From contig OW203750.1 in NCBI GenBank assembly GCA_934045075.1, forward strand, positions 10,148,729 to 10,212,728: 64,000 nt of DNA. Direction: 5' to 3'. Below, piece after piece: positions 52,301 through 61,769 of this stretch (the first letter of the stretch is position 1; each line of letters starts with the position of its first letter). A model generated the notes under the pieces. That model was not told the DNA's origin. It made no database searches and saw only the letters and a program-made list of their open reading frames with translations. The position numbers and the translations under genes are program-made. Source of the stretch: Yponomeuta sedellus (lineage: Eukaryota > Arthropoda > Insecta > Lepidoptera > Yponomeutidae).

Positions 52301-52502
52301 GGACCTCTCGCTGCCGGCGATCGTCAGTGCGATGGTCGGCAGCGAGGAGGCCTGGGGGGCGGTCCTCGCGTTCTGCGAGGCCGTCATGGCGAGGAAGGAG
52401 GCGGCGGAGAGGGCGCGAGAGGATGATCCTCTTGCGCTCCCTCTCCGCCGTCGGAGAACCGGGCGCAGACGGCGGGCGTATGCCGACCGTCTGCCGCCAT
52501 AA
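49347..52502 (+). CDS. family B ORF2: endonuclease-reverse transcriptase
   Basis: 1051 residues. Endonuclease: LQANINHC, VSEPY, GDFNAKSTAWG, LSDHRY. RT: APGPDGVPG, YRPIVLLDE, SLDIANAFNTLPW, GVPQGSVLGP, YADD at 664-667. C-terminal cluster CHHC...H...C near 955-972. No RNase H. NTLPW, YFVDR and NIGYDWVLRG are shared with family C, where family A has NSIPH, YLEDR and NIGFDWLLRG. The enzyme should prime on the CCTAA strand from its insertion polarity, and it is the best candidate driver for nP elements. Confidence 0.9.
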   Translation: MAAPYLQANINHCARAQDLLVQSMAEWLIQVAVVSEPYLVPTRDYWVSDREDLVAIVARPAVGSRPFDVIAKGKGCVLAVTGGVAVIGVYFPPSRSLADFEQMLVEVGALMGQAHPNPVLVAGDFNAKSTAWGSPATDARGEELEDWAVSMGLVLLNRGSVDTCVRQQGGSIVDITFASPALAHRVTGWCVREDVETLSDHRYIRFDVSALPDAPAADRRSPVGGGPRWQLRRLDPEVAREAALVEAWVAGPDPGSNVDGGAERLVGALGRICDAAMPRAKPAASPSRRVYWWRDEIGNLRRECVAARRQYTRCRRRRARDQAEQDTLYATYRAACKKLQAAIAQAKAAAWEEWLETLNADPWGRPYKVVRRKLRPWAPPLTRSLEPDFVARVTSTLFPRRAEFNPPQMAPLPPSAETEPEEVPPVSAAELGAAILKLRSKNTAPGPDGVPGRAVVLAMTQLGDLAVSLFSACLVEGRFPRPWKTGRLVLLRKDGRPAESPSGYRPIVLLDEAGKLFERVLAARLVEHMTSVGPDLNDAQFGFRRGRSTIDAVARVRVIAEGTVSRGGVVLAVSLDIANAFNTLPWETVKEALRYHGVPRYLRRVMADYFVDRTIVYPARDEWSAFAMSCGVPQGSVLGPLLWNIGYDWVLRGANLRGVGVTCYADDTLVTAQGSTHREAALLGTAGVAHAVRRIRSLGLEVALNKSEAVVFHGPRNAPPPGMSIVVGGTSIAVAPHMRYLGIVLDGRWRFTEHFRRLATRLVATAGALSGLLPNIGGPGGSCRRLYDGVVRSMALYGAPIWVDALGSVNRTLLRRPQRVMATRLARAYRTTSYEAATVLAGSPPWDLEAEVLAEVYWRSAEVRANGGMPLPEQIVRWREGARDGLFREWGERLARPTAGLEVVAAVRPVLRDWADRRHGALTYRLAQVLTGHGCFGVYLCRIAGREPSTACHHCDAAEDTAQHTRAVCPAWAEPRAQLAAAIGADLSLPAIVSAMVGSEEAWGAVLAFCEAVMARKEAAERAREDDPLALPLRRRRTGRRRRAYADRLPP

Positions 52503-52557
52503 CGGGGGCCTTCGGGCGGTGGGTCGGGGGGCCCGCCGCTCGACAAAGAGGTCCCGT

Positions 52558-52595
52558 GCTGGAAGGCGCTCTGCGTGTTCCGGAGTGCCTTCAGC
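52558..52595 (+). other. second 3'-UTR hairpin of family B
   Basis: GCTGGAAGGCGCT and AGTGCCTTCAGC pair around a GCGTGTTCC-containing loop. Compared with family C the closing pairs have changed on both sides. Confidence 0.55.
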
Positions 52596-52724
52596 GGAGT
52601 AGGGGGGACAAAGGCTACCACCCGGAGGAGTGCCCGCAAGGGCGCCCGCTGACGGGGTCGCGGAAGTGTGCGCAAGCGTTCCCGTGGCCCCGTCCTTTGC
52701 GGTGCGGAGGAACACCCCAGGAGT

Positions 52725-52766
52725 TTTAGTCGGTATACCGCCCTTTTCAGGGCGGGGAGTCCGACA
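52725..52766 (+). other. main 3'-UTR hairpin of family B
   Basis: TTTAGTCGGTATACC and GGGGAGTCCGACA, inner hairpin CCGCCC/GGGCGG. The outer stem is GUCGG/CCGAC where A and C have GUGGG/CCCAC, a two-sided change. All nP elements carry this version. Confidence 0.65.
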
Positions 52767-52822
52767 TAACCACTGTGCTCCCCCGAGCCGGTGGTACCCG
52801 TAATTGGGGTTTCTCCTGGGTG

Positions 52823-52881
<59 letters not shown>

Positions 52882-52891
52882 TTAGGTTAGG

Positions 52892-53715
52892 TTTTTTTTT
52901 TTTTTTGGTTACGCGGGGGAATGCATTTACGCACTTCACCGCTCTGCTGTCAGGGGACAACAGAGCGGCTTCGTGTGGGACTCCCAGCGACACGGAGCTG
53001 GCATAACCTCCGTGACGACTGGACTACCCACTAAACCCCCGCGGTGATCCTCCTCTCCTCTACCGGGTCGCGGGCTAGGCCATAGGCTAAATCACCGCGA
53101 CCCGGCAAGAGGTCGCCCCGTGAGGGGCTCGACTGGTGGGGGAGCCAGAGTGACTCCCCAGCGGCGCCCCCTGCCCCATCGCAACGCCTCATACGATGGG
53201 GCAAGGAAACGCCGCGTCTCCTCAGGGGGGCCCTATAGGCCCCCATACGCTCCAACGCGCCGCCCCCCCCCGACCCATTGCCCATACAATAGGACAGGAG
53301 GAGGGCAGCGCATCGCTGCGAGGCCCGTCGCGTCGCTCACCAGCGCTTCTCTGATGAAGCAGAGAAGGTGGAGAGCGAGCGCGCGGGCCCTCTCTGTGCT
53401 GGAAGGCACCCCCGGATCACGCAGGGGCGCCTTCCAGCCCGCCGTGTTAGAGGCGGAGGGTCCCCTGACCCTCCGCCCACGGCCCTCTGATCCGACTGGT
53501 ACGAGGCGCACGAGGCGCCCCCCCCAGCCGGACCTCCTACTCTTGGTCGCCTGGGTCCCGCTCCACGGTGTGAAGCAGGGCCCAAGCGACGCCACCTCCG
53601 ACCGCTCCAAGGAGCGGTCCCTCCGTGGTTGCTCTTAGTTTCACCGTGGGTGGCCGTCTAACACCCACGGCTACTTAGCCCCCTCGCCACGACAAGGCGG
53701 CAACCGTCGAGGGGG
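52892..53715 (-). mobile_element. nM14: diverged nM element
   Basis: 824 bp, with an internal deletion that removes the mid-body repeats of the long form. It has a variant core (CUAAG) in the ribozyme-like region and a longer P4 stem (CCGTGGGTG...CACCCACGG). The inner arm of its 3' hairpin is the long type of nM2 and nM8. Sits right behind the family-B tail. Confidence 0.85.
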
Positions 53716-53723
53716 AGGTTAGG

Positions 53724-54772
53724 TTTTTTTTTTTTTTTTTGGTAACGCGGGGGAATGCATTTACGCACTTCACCACTCTGCTGTCAGGGGACAACAGAGC
53801 GGCTTCGTGTGGGACTCCCAGCCCGAGGGCTGGACTACCCACTAAACCCCCGCGGTGATCCTCCTCTCCTCTACCGGGTCGCGGGGTAGGCCAAAGGTTA
53901 AGTCACCGCGACCCGGCAAGAGGTCGCCCCACTGGAGGGGCTCGACTGGTGGGGGAGCCAGAGTGGCTCCCCAGCGGCGCCCCCTGCCCCATCGCAACGA
54001 CGGAGCAAGGGAACGCCGCGTCTCCTCAGGGGGGCCATATAGGCCCCCATACGCTCCAATGCGCCGCCCCCCCACATCACATTGCTAAAACAATGGGACT
54101 AGAGGGGGCGGCGCATCGCTGCGAGGCCCGTCGCGTCGCTCACCAGCGCTTCTCTGAGAACAGAGAAGGTGGAGAGCGAGCGCGCGGGCCCTCTCTGTGC
54201 CGGAAGGCACCCCCGGATCACGCAGGGGCGCCTTCCGGCCCGCCGTGTTAGAGGAGGAGAGTCCCCTGACCCCCCGCCCACGGCACTGATCCGACTGGTA
54301 CGAGGCGCCCGGAGGCGCCCCCCCCAGCCGGACCTCCTCATCTTGGTCGCTTGGGTCCCACTCCACGGTGTGAAGCAGGGCCCAAGCGACTAAACGGTCG
54401 CAGGGGACAGGGAGAGAGGCGCACCGCAATACCAGCACTCCTCTTCCCCTGCGACCCCACCGCGTCCGCCATCAACCGGTGGCGGCCCCGGTAAGGCCGC
54501 GGCAGGCAGGGAGAGCGGCGCACCGTAATACCGGCACTCCTCTCCCGCCGCGGCCTCCTCCTTACGGCTGCGATGCCGCCCATACGACATCGCAGCCCGC
54601 CTCAGTGGCGGTGCTGCCCATACAGCACCGCCACCTACTGACCGCTCGACTCGCAAGCGAGGAGCGGTCCCTCCGCGGTTGCTCTTGGTTTCACCGTGGG
54701 TGTGTTCCCGCCCGTAGGCCCCCACGGCTACTTAGCCCCCTCGCCACGACAAGGCGGCAACCGTCGAGGGGG
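53724..54772 (-). mobile_element. nM15: long-form nM element nested at the nM14 junction
   Basis: AGGGGGAGGTTAGG occurs at 53710-53723 and 54773-54786, so the insertion hit the first TTAGG after nM14 and duplicated 13-14 bp. Confidence 0.85.
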
Positions 54773-54791
54773 AGGGGGAGGTTAGGTTAGG

Positions 54792-55617
54792 TTTTTTTTT
54801 TTTGGTAACGCGGGGGAATGCATTTACGCACTTCACCACTCTGCTGTCAGGGGACAACAGAGCGGCTTCGTGTGGGACTCCCAGCCCGAGGGCTGGACTA
54901 CCCACTAAACCCCCGCGGTGATCCTCCTCTCCTCTACCGGGTCGCGGGGTAGGCCAAAGGTTAAGTCACCGCGACCCGGCAAGAGGTCGCCCCTCCACGT
55001 GAGGGGCTCGACTGGTGGGGGAGCCAAAGTGGCTCCCCAGCGGCGCCCCCTGCCCCATCGCTACGACGGGGCAAGGAAACGCCGCGTCTCCTCGGGGGGG
55101 CCATAAAGGCCCCCATACGCTCCAATGCGCCGCCCCCCCACATCACATTGCTAAAACAATGGGACTAGAGGGGGCGGCGCATCGCTGCGAGGCCCGTCGC
55201 GTCGCTCACCAACGCTTCTCTGAGAACAGAGAAGGTGGAGAGCGAGCGCGCGGGCCCTCTCTGTGCCGGAAGGCACCCCCGGATCACGCAGGGGCGCCTT
55301 CCGGCCCGCCGTGTTAGAGGCGGAGAGTCCCCTGACCCCCCGCCCACGGCACTGATCCGACTGGTACGAGGCGCCCGGAGGCGCCCCCCCCAGCCAGACC
55401 TCCTCCTCTTGGTCGCTTGGGTCCCACTCCACGGTGTGAAGCAGGGCCCAAGCGACTAAACGGTCGCGGTGCTGCCCATGCAGCACCGCCACCTACTGAC
55501 CGCTCAACTCGCAAGCGAGGAGCGGTCCCTCCGCGGTTGCTCTTTGTTTCACCGTGGTCCCGCAACCACGGCTACTAAAGCCCCCTCGCCACGACAAGGC
55601 GGCAACCGTCGAGGGGG
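54792..55617 (-). mobile_element. nM16: short-form nM element
   Basis: Follows one TTAGG unit after the nM15 duplication. The right side continues AGGTTAGGTTAGG into the longest telomeric run. Close to nM1. Confidence 0.85.
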
Positions 55618-55662
55618 AGGTTAGGTTAGGTTAGGTTAGGTTAGGTTAGGTTAGGTTAGGTT
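55618..55662 (+). repeat. telomeric (TTAGG)n, 9 units
   Basis: The longest pure telomeric run in the window, only 45 bp. Confidence 0.9.
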
Positions 55663-56115
55663 GGGGTTCCGTGTGGAGTTTCTGGTCTCCCATCGGACGC
55701 GTCCCCAGGTGGCGGATAGGGGAACGCCCTCCAGATATGGGGGGTACCGGCTTCGGCCGGCGCGGACCAAAACCAGGTGGTGGGGGCGTCCAGTGGCAGC
55801 CTGCCACTGGAGGTCCGGCGTGGTCCAATTCGGACTCTGCACTTGGCGGCGGGCTCGGTATGTGCGCTTGCGCAGTTACCGGGCAGGCTTCAGCCACCGT
55901 CGGCAAACCCGGAATCCCACATTGAGTGGCCCGGGGGCTTTCGGGCTGCGAGGAGAAAACCTCTATAAAAAATCCCCAATCCCAAGCTTAGACGCCCGGC
56001 GATGGGATGCATGGCTGGTGGGTGACCAGTCGTGAGGGCGTCCTTATCCGTCCGCCGTAGAGCGGGCGTGTTTTGACGGGTCTGCGCTCCACCCAAAGGA
56101 GCGCAAAAAAGCATT

Positions 56116-58377
56116 ATGTCAAATACGGACAATGGAACTGGTTCCCGGGTGGGTCCCCGAAAGGGGGAATCCCACCTCTCTGCTTCGGCGGAGAGCTGCC
56201 CCGTAGTATACGGGAGGGGCAACAAATGCTTTAAGGACGGGCAGACCGCCCGTCCTCACCCCTACGACCATGGCAAGAAAACCGGCAAACCGATGCGAGA
56301 CGCCTCCGGGCGTTTCCTCTCCCAAACGGCCCTTCTCAGGGCCAACCCCGACCCCGATCCTGACGATGCCGAGGCGTCGGAGGATGGACGCGCACCATCT
56401 GCGGCCAGCCAGGTGGAACTGGACCTGTCGGACACCGACGGTAACGCCTCTGCGGCGGAACTGCCGAACCGACGGGCCAACAAACGGGCCTTCCTGAGGC
56501 AGAGTTCGGCGGGCTCCTCCGACTCGGCCAAAAGTGGCCCCAGGAAGAAGGGGAAGACCAAGAAGTCGTCGACCCCTGCCGTGGCTAGCTCCAGCCACGA
56601 TGTCGGCTTGCTGGAGGCTCAGCTGCATCTCGAGGCAGCCAACAGGGCGCAGCTCGAGTTGGAGCTCGAGGAGCAGGTCGCCGCCAGGGAGGAGCAGGCG
56701 CGCGTCCGCAGGGCTAAGACGGGCTACGGCTCGTCAAAAGTCCTGTACGCGGACTACTCCCTGGCGGAGCTAGAGGCGGTGGCCAAGGAGGACCAAGAGG
56801 AGATCGTAAGGGTCGCCTCGAAATCCTCCAACCAGAAGGGTACCTTTCAGAAGGCCCTCAAATGCCGGGCTGCCAGCATGCGCGATATCGTGTGCGAGAT
56901 GGCGCAACGCACGACCAACGACGAAGTGGGGCAACTGCAGGCGAGGGTCGATCGCCTGCAGAAGGAGGTCAGCGAGCTTCACAAGAAGCTCGCTGAAGCT
57001 ACGGCGCAGCCCGTTGGGGCCCCGCCGACAGCGCCGGCGGTCGACCTCTCCTCCTCCAAACTTGAGGAAATTATCCTCAAGGTAGTAAGAGAGGAGAGGG
57101 CGTTCACCAGAGCCTGCATAGCGGGCATAGAGGACAGGCTCCTGCCTGAGAAGCGTGTCCGCCCGCCACTCGCAGCGGACAAGTCGGCGCCTGTCCCGGC
57201 CCCGGCCCCGATGGCTCCTCCCCCGATCCCGAAGCCCTCAAAGGGCAAGGGCAAGGGGAAGAAGTCGCCGGCGGCCCCACCCGCACCAGTGGCGGAACGG
57301 GAGGCTGAACCGGCGGCGGTTCCTAGCACGCGCCTACAGAGGGACGACGCCTTCCTCCCCTCCACCACCCCGTCCAACGAATCGTGGACTGGGGTGGTCA
57401 GGAGGAAGAGGAGAGGCGCCAAGAACGCGGTGTCGGCCGTTGCCCCCCCTGCCAATACCCCTCCCGGCCCGTCGAAGGCGACGGGCAAGGGACAGGGGAA
57501 AGGTAGGGGGAAGAATTCGGCCCCCAAGCCAGCCGGGGGGAAACTTGTTCCTCCCAAAACTGCGGCCGTCGTAGTGACGCTCACTGCGGAGGCCGTGGAG
57601 AGGGGCGAGACGTACGAGTCCGTTCTGAAACGGGCTCGTACCAACGTCGACCCCGCTGCGCTGGGGATTGGACCGGTGACGTGCCGCCTGACCCAAACCG
57701 GGGCTCGACTGTTCGAGTTCCCGGGGGCCAAACGCATCGAGAACGCTGACCTCTTCGCGGCAAAGATGCAAGAGGTCATAGCGGATGTGGCCAAGGTGGT
57801 CAGGCCCACCAAGACCGCGACCTTGGAGGTGACCGGCCTCGACGACTCAGTCACCAATGAGGAGGTGGTGACTGCGGTCGCAACTGTGGGAGGCTGCGAG
57901 GCGGCGGCGGTGCGGGGCCGGGCCATCAGACCGGGCCGCGGCGGTCTGGGCACTATGCGTCTGGAGTGCCCAGTCGCAGCCGCGAAGGCTGTCCTGGCCA
58001 AAGGGCGGCTCCCCGTGGGCTTCGGAGTGGCCGCTGTGCGGGCGCTTGAAAGCATGCCTTTCCGCTGCTTCAAGTGCCTCGGAGTCGGTCACACCAGAGC
58101 TCTGTGCCAGTCCCGTGTGGACAGGTCGGAGCTCTGTCACCGCTGCGGGGAGGCGGGGCACAAGGCGAACGCCTGCGGCGTGGCCTCGCCACGCTGCGCC
58201 GTCTGCTCCGCCAGCGGCCGCCCAGCCGACCACGTGATGGCGGGGAGGAGATGTAATCCTCCCCCAAAGAAGGGGCAGAAGCAGGTGCCAGCCCGGCCTG
58301 CTTCTACCGCCGTCGCCGTTGGGCCCACCGAGGTTCCGCCGCCGCCGGCCGATGAGGGAAGTGCGATGGACCAGTAA
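56116..58377 (+). CDS. family A copy 3 ORF1: gag-like protein
   Basis: 753 residues. I noted three differences from copy 1: SSNLKG to SSNQKG, WTGMVRR to WTGVVRR and TGPRLFE to TGARLFE. Coiled-coil region and all three CCHC knuckles are unchanged. The stop again shares its last base with the ORF2 ATG (TAATG at 58375-58379). Confidence 0.9.
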   Translation: MSNTDNGTGSRVGPRKGESHLSASAESCPVVYGRGNKCFKDGQTARPHPYDHGKKTGKPMRDASGRFLSQTALLRANPDPDPDDAEASEDGRAPSAASQVELDLSDTDGNASAAELPNRRANKRAFLRQSSAGSSDSAKSGPRKKGKTKKSSTPAVASSSHDVGLLEAQLHLEAANRAQLELELEEQVAAREEQARVRRAKTGYGSSKVLYADYSLAELEAVAKEDQEEIVRVASKSSNQKGTFQKALKCRAASMRDIVCEMAQRTTNDEVGQLQARVDRLQKEVSELHKKLAEATAQPVGAPPTAPAVDLSSSKLEEIILKVVREERAFTRACIAGIEDRLLPEKRVRPPLAADKSAPVPAPAPMAPPPIPKPSKGKGKGKKSPAAPPAPVAEREAEPAAVPSTRLQRDDAFLPSTTPSNESWTGVVRRKRRGAKNAVSAVAPPANTPPGPSKATGKGQGKGRGKNSAPKPAGGKLVPPKTAAVVVTLTAEAVERGETYESVLKRARTNVDPAALGIGPVTCRLTQTGARLFEFPGAKRIENADLFAAKMQEVIADVAKVVRPTKTATLEVTGLDDSVTNEEVVTAVATVGGCEAAAVRGRAIRPGRGGLGTMRLECPVAAAKAVLAKGRLPVGFGVAAVRALESMPFRCFKCLGVGHTRALCQSRVDRSELCHRCGEAGHKANACGVASPRCAVCSASGRPADHVMAGRRCNPPPKKGQKQVPARPASTAVAVGPTEVPPPPADEGSAMDQ

Positions 58378-61300
58378 TGGGTAGGGTCCATCGCATTTTA
58401 CAGGCGAACACCAACCACTGCCGAGTGGCCCAGGACCTACTGGTCCAGGTCATGGCCGAGTGGTTGGTGGACGTGGCGGTGGTCGCCGAGCCGTACTCCG
58501 TCCCTGGCCGCTGGCTAGGAGATAGGGACGGCTCGGTGGCGCTCGTGGCGCGGTCTTCCACGGACTCCCCTCCCCTCTCGCTCTTAGAGAGGGGACCGGG
58601 ATACGTGGCCGCCGCGTGGGGAGAGATAGCCTTTGTGGGCGTATATCTCTCCCCGAACCGCCCACTGTCGGACTTCGAGGATTTTCTCGGAGTCCTCGCC
58701 GCAGTGGTCGGCAGGGTGGGTTCGCGTCAGGTCTCCGTCCTGGGAGACCTGAACGCCAAATCGGTGGCGTGGGGCAACCCGGCCACGGACGCGCGCGGGC
58801 GGGAGCTGGAGCTCTGGGCGGCCTCCTCCGGTCTCTCCCTCTTGAACAGGGGGAGCGTCCACACGTGCGTGCGACGGTGGGGCGGGTCAGTCGTGGATGT
58901 CACCTTTGCATCCCCCGCACTAGCTGCGCGTGTGGACAACTGGCGGGTGGACATGGTGGAGACTTTCTCGGACCACCGCTACGTGCGGTTCGAGATCTCC
59001 ACCCAGAGCCCCCAGGGAGGGGCCCCGCCGGGCCAATCCCCATTCCCTCGGTGGGCTCTCGTCCACCTGGACAGGGAGGCAGCCGGGGAGGCGGCCTTCG
59101 TCCAGGACTGGCTTTCGCCGGCGCTAAATGTCCTGGACGTGGACGCCGCCGCGGCCGGGCTGAGGGGTTCGTTGACCGAGGTATGCAACTCAAGCATGCC
59201 TCGGTCACGTCGTCGGCCCCCCCGACGCGCCGTCCACTGGTGGTCGGAGGAGTTGGCGGGTCTCCGGGCCGACTGCGTAGCGGCCCGTCGGGAGTACGCC
59301 AGGAGTCGGCGGCGGCGAGTGCGCGACCAGGCCAACGAGGACCGCCTTTACGACCTATACGTGGGCGCAAAGGGGGTCCTCAGGTCTGCAATACTCGCCG
59401 CCCAGGACTCGTCACGAGACGAGCTCCTGGAGGGTCTCGACAACGACCCTTTCGGGAGGCCGTATAAGGCGGCGCGGAACAAACTGCGCCCCTTTGGCCC
59501 CCCACTGTCGGAGACCCTCGAGCCGGCATTGCTGGACGGGGTGGTCCGGTCCCTGTTTCCGGACAGGGCCAACTTCACCCCGCCAGTGATGGATCCTCCC
59601 CGGGCCGAAGCTCAGCAGGAGGAGGAGGAGGTCCCTCCTCTCACGGAGGCCGAATTTTGTGAGGTGGCGCTCCGCCTCCGCGCGAAGAAGACGGCCCCCG
59701 GGCCGGATGGCGTCCCCGCTAGGGTGGTGGCAATAGCTGCCACCCGGATGGTGGACAGATTTCGGGACCTCTTTGACGCGTGTCTTGCGTCGGGGAGGTT
59801 CCCGAAACCTTGGAAGGAGGGGCAGCTGTGCCTCCTTCGTAAGGAAGGGCGCCCGGCGGACTCCCCCTCGGCATGCCGGCCCATCGTCTTGCTCGATGAG
59901 GTCGGTAAGATGTTCGAGGGGATCATCGCCGGCCGCCTGAACGAGCACCTGCGCGTGGTCGGGCCGGACCTCTCGGACGCTCAGTACGGTTTCCGGACTG
60001 AGCGTTCGACAGTGGACGCCCTGGCCCTACTAAAGGGCCAGGTGAAGGAGGCCATGGGCGCCGGGGATGGAGTGTTGGCTGTGTCTTTCGACATAGCCAA
60101 CGCTTTCAACTCCATCCCCCATCCCACCGTCCTCGAGGCGCTCCGTTTCCACGGAGTGCCTCGATATTTGCGGGGCCTTCTGGCGAACTACTTGGAGGAC
60201 CGAGTGGTCCTCCTCGTGGACAAGGCTGGCCGGCTCCGGCGATATAGCGTCGAATCCGGTGTTCCGCAGGGGTCGGTCTTAGGACCTCTTCTCTGGAACA
60301 TCGGGTTCGACTGGTTGTTGCGGGGAACCCTCCTCCGGGGCACGAGCGTCATCTGCTATGCAGATGACACTCTCCTCACCGCCCGGGGAGGGAACTTTAG
60401 GGAGGCGGCCAGTTTGGCCTCGGCGGGCGGATCCTTAACAGCAGGGAGGATCCGCCGCCTAGGGCTGAGGGTGGCGCTGCACAAGACCGAGGCCGTGTTC
60501 TTTCACGGTCCCAAGCAGCGCCTCCCGCCTGACGCCCACATCTTCGTGGAAGGCGTCAGGGTTGAGGTGAAGGCCCAGATGAAATATCTGGGCCTGACTC
60601 TGGACAGCAGGTGGCGCTTCGGTCCGCACTTCAGCGGACTGTCGTCGCGCCTGCTGAAGGCGGCGAGGGCCCTCTCATGGCTCATGCCGAATTTGGGAGG
60701 GCCGAGTGGGCGATGCCGGCGGCTGTACGCCGGCATTCTGAGGAGCATGGCCCTGTACGGGGCGCCCATCTGGGCAGACTCCCTCCAGAGGAGGGAAAAT
60801 GCCACAGCGCTCCGGGCGCCTCAAAGGGCCATCGCCCAGAGGGTGGCGCGAAGCTACCGCTCGGTAGGCTTCGCGGCAGCCTGCGCTCTGGCGGGCACCC
60901 CGCCTTGGGAGCTAGAGGCGTGGGTGCTCGCCAGAGTGCACGAATGGACGGTGGCGCGAAGAGCGCGCGGGGAGCGCCCCGCTCCTGAGGAACGGGCGGC
61001 TGTCAGGCGGGAGGCGATGGAAGCCGTCATCCACCACTGGAGGGCGGCCCTCGCCACCGCAACGTTCGGCCGCCGAACCCTGGACGCGCTCGGGCCGGTC
61101 CTTCAGGACTGGCTCGAGCGGTCGCACGGTTTCCTCTCTTTCCGGCTGGTGCAGGTGCTGTCCGGGCACGGATGCTTCGGTTCGTACCTGCACCGGATCG
61201 GGAGAGAGGAAAGTCCGGGGTGCCAGGACTGCGGCGCGGCGTATGACACGGCGCAGCACATCCTTGAGGTGTGCCCGTCGCTGTCCGAGCGGCGCCGCAG

Positions 61301-61505
61301 TCTAATCGCCGTGGTTGGGCCGGACCTCTCGCTGCCCGGCTTGGTAAATGCCATGCTGGGTAGCGAGGAGGCGTGGACGGCGGTCGCCTCCTTCTGTGAG
61401 GACGTGATGTCGCAGAGGGAGGAGGCGGAGCGTGCGCGGGAGAACGATCCTCTCGCGCCGCTGCTCCGCCGTCGAAAGAGGGGCGGGAGAGGGCGGACAC
61501 GTTAG
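58377..61505 (+). CDS. family A copy 3 ORF2: endonuclease-reverse transcriptase with a Y500C change
   Basis: 1042 residues, the same as copy 1 except that the conserved RT motif AYRPIVLL reads ACRPIVLL (codon 59874-59876). All other copies here, in three families, have Y at this place, so the change may weaken polymerase activity. Endonuclease motifs, YADD and the terminal CQDC...H...C are intact. Confidence 0.9.
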   Translation: MGRVHRILQANTNHCRVAQDLLVQVMAEWLVDVAVVAEPYSVPGRWLGDRDGSVALVARSSTDSPPLSLLERGPGYVAAAWGEIAFVGVYLSPNRPLSDFEDFLGVLAAVVGRVGSRQVSVLGDLNAKSVAWGNPATDARGRELELWAASSGLSLLNRGSVHTCVRRWGGSVVDVTFASPALAARVDNWRVDMVETFSDHRYVRFEISTQSPQGGAPPGQSPFPRWALVHLDREAAGEAAFVQDWLSPALNVLDVDAAAAGLRGSLTEVCNSSMPRSRRRPPRRAVHWWSEELAGLRADCVAARREYARSRRRRVRDQANEDRLYDLYVGAKGVLRSAILAAQDSSRDELLEGLDNDPFGRPYKAARNKLRPFGPPLSETLEPALLDGVVRSLFPDRANFTPPVMDPPRAEAQQEEEEVPPLTEAEFCEVALRLRAKKTAPGPDGVPARVVAIAATRMVDRFRDLFDACLASGRFPKPWKEGQLCLLRKEGRPADSPSACRPIVLLDEVGKMFEGIIAGRLNEHLRVVGPDLSDAQYGFRTERSTVDALALLKGQVKEAMGAGDGVLAVSFDIANAFNSIPHPTVLEALRFHGVPRYLRGLLANYLEDRVVLLVDKAGRLRRYSVESGVPQGSVLGPLLWNIGFDWLLRGTLLRGTSVICYADDTLLTARGGNFREAASLASAGGSLTAGRIRRLGLRVALHKTEAVFFHGPKQRLPPDAHIFVEGVRVEVKAQMKYLGLTLDSRWRFGPHFSGLSSRLLKAARALSWLMPNLGGPSGRCRRLYAGILRSMALYGAPIWADSLQRRENATALRAPQRAIAQRVARSYRSVGFAAACALAGTPPWELEAWVLARVHEWTVARRARGERPAPEERAAVRREAMEAVIHHWRAALATATFGRRTLDALGPVLQDWLERSHGFLSFRLVQVLSGHGCFGSYLHRIGREESPGCQDCGAAYDTAQHILEVCPSLSERRRSLIAVVGPDLSLPGLVNAMLGSEEAWTAVASFCEDVMSQREEAERARENDPLAPLLRRRKRGGRGRTR

Positions 61506-61769
61506 CGTCCCCCTTCCTCTCGCTCCATGGTGATGAGCAGCGGGCGACAGGTGCGGGGGCGCCCTCGCCCGCATTGCACCGCTCATCACCGAGCCGTACG
61601 AGGATGACCGAGCACCCACGGTTGTCCTCGGGCCCCTCCCCGTAAAGGGCGGGGCGCGTCGGGCCCGCCGTGCCTAGGCGGGCAATCGCCGGCGGGGGAC
61701 TGGAAGTAAAGGCTGTGCCGGTTTCCCAGACCCCCGCCACTAAAGGCGACGAGGGGTGCCGCTGGGTTG

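Larger units (their letters stand above)
46482..52879 (+). mobile_element. family B: full-length SART-like telomeric retrotransposon
   Basis: A 6.4-kb plus-strand element with both ORFs open: 5' UTR to 46967, ORF1 46968-49343, ORF2 49347-52502, 3' UTR to 52822, poly(A) of 57 bases. The first 310 bases of the 5' UTR match families A and C; the rest differs. The last 140 bases of the 3' UTR are the tail found on all nP elements. Proteins are closer to family C than to A. Possibly active. Confidence 0.85.
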
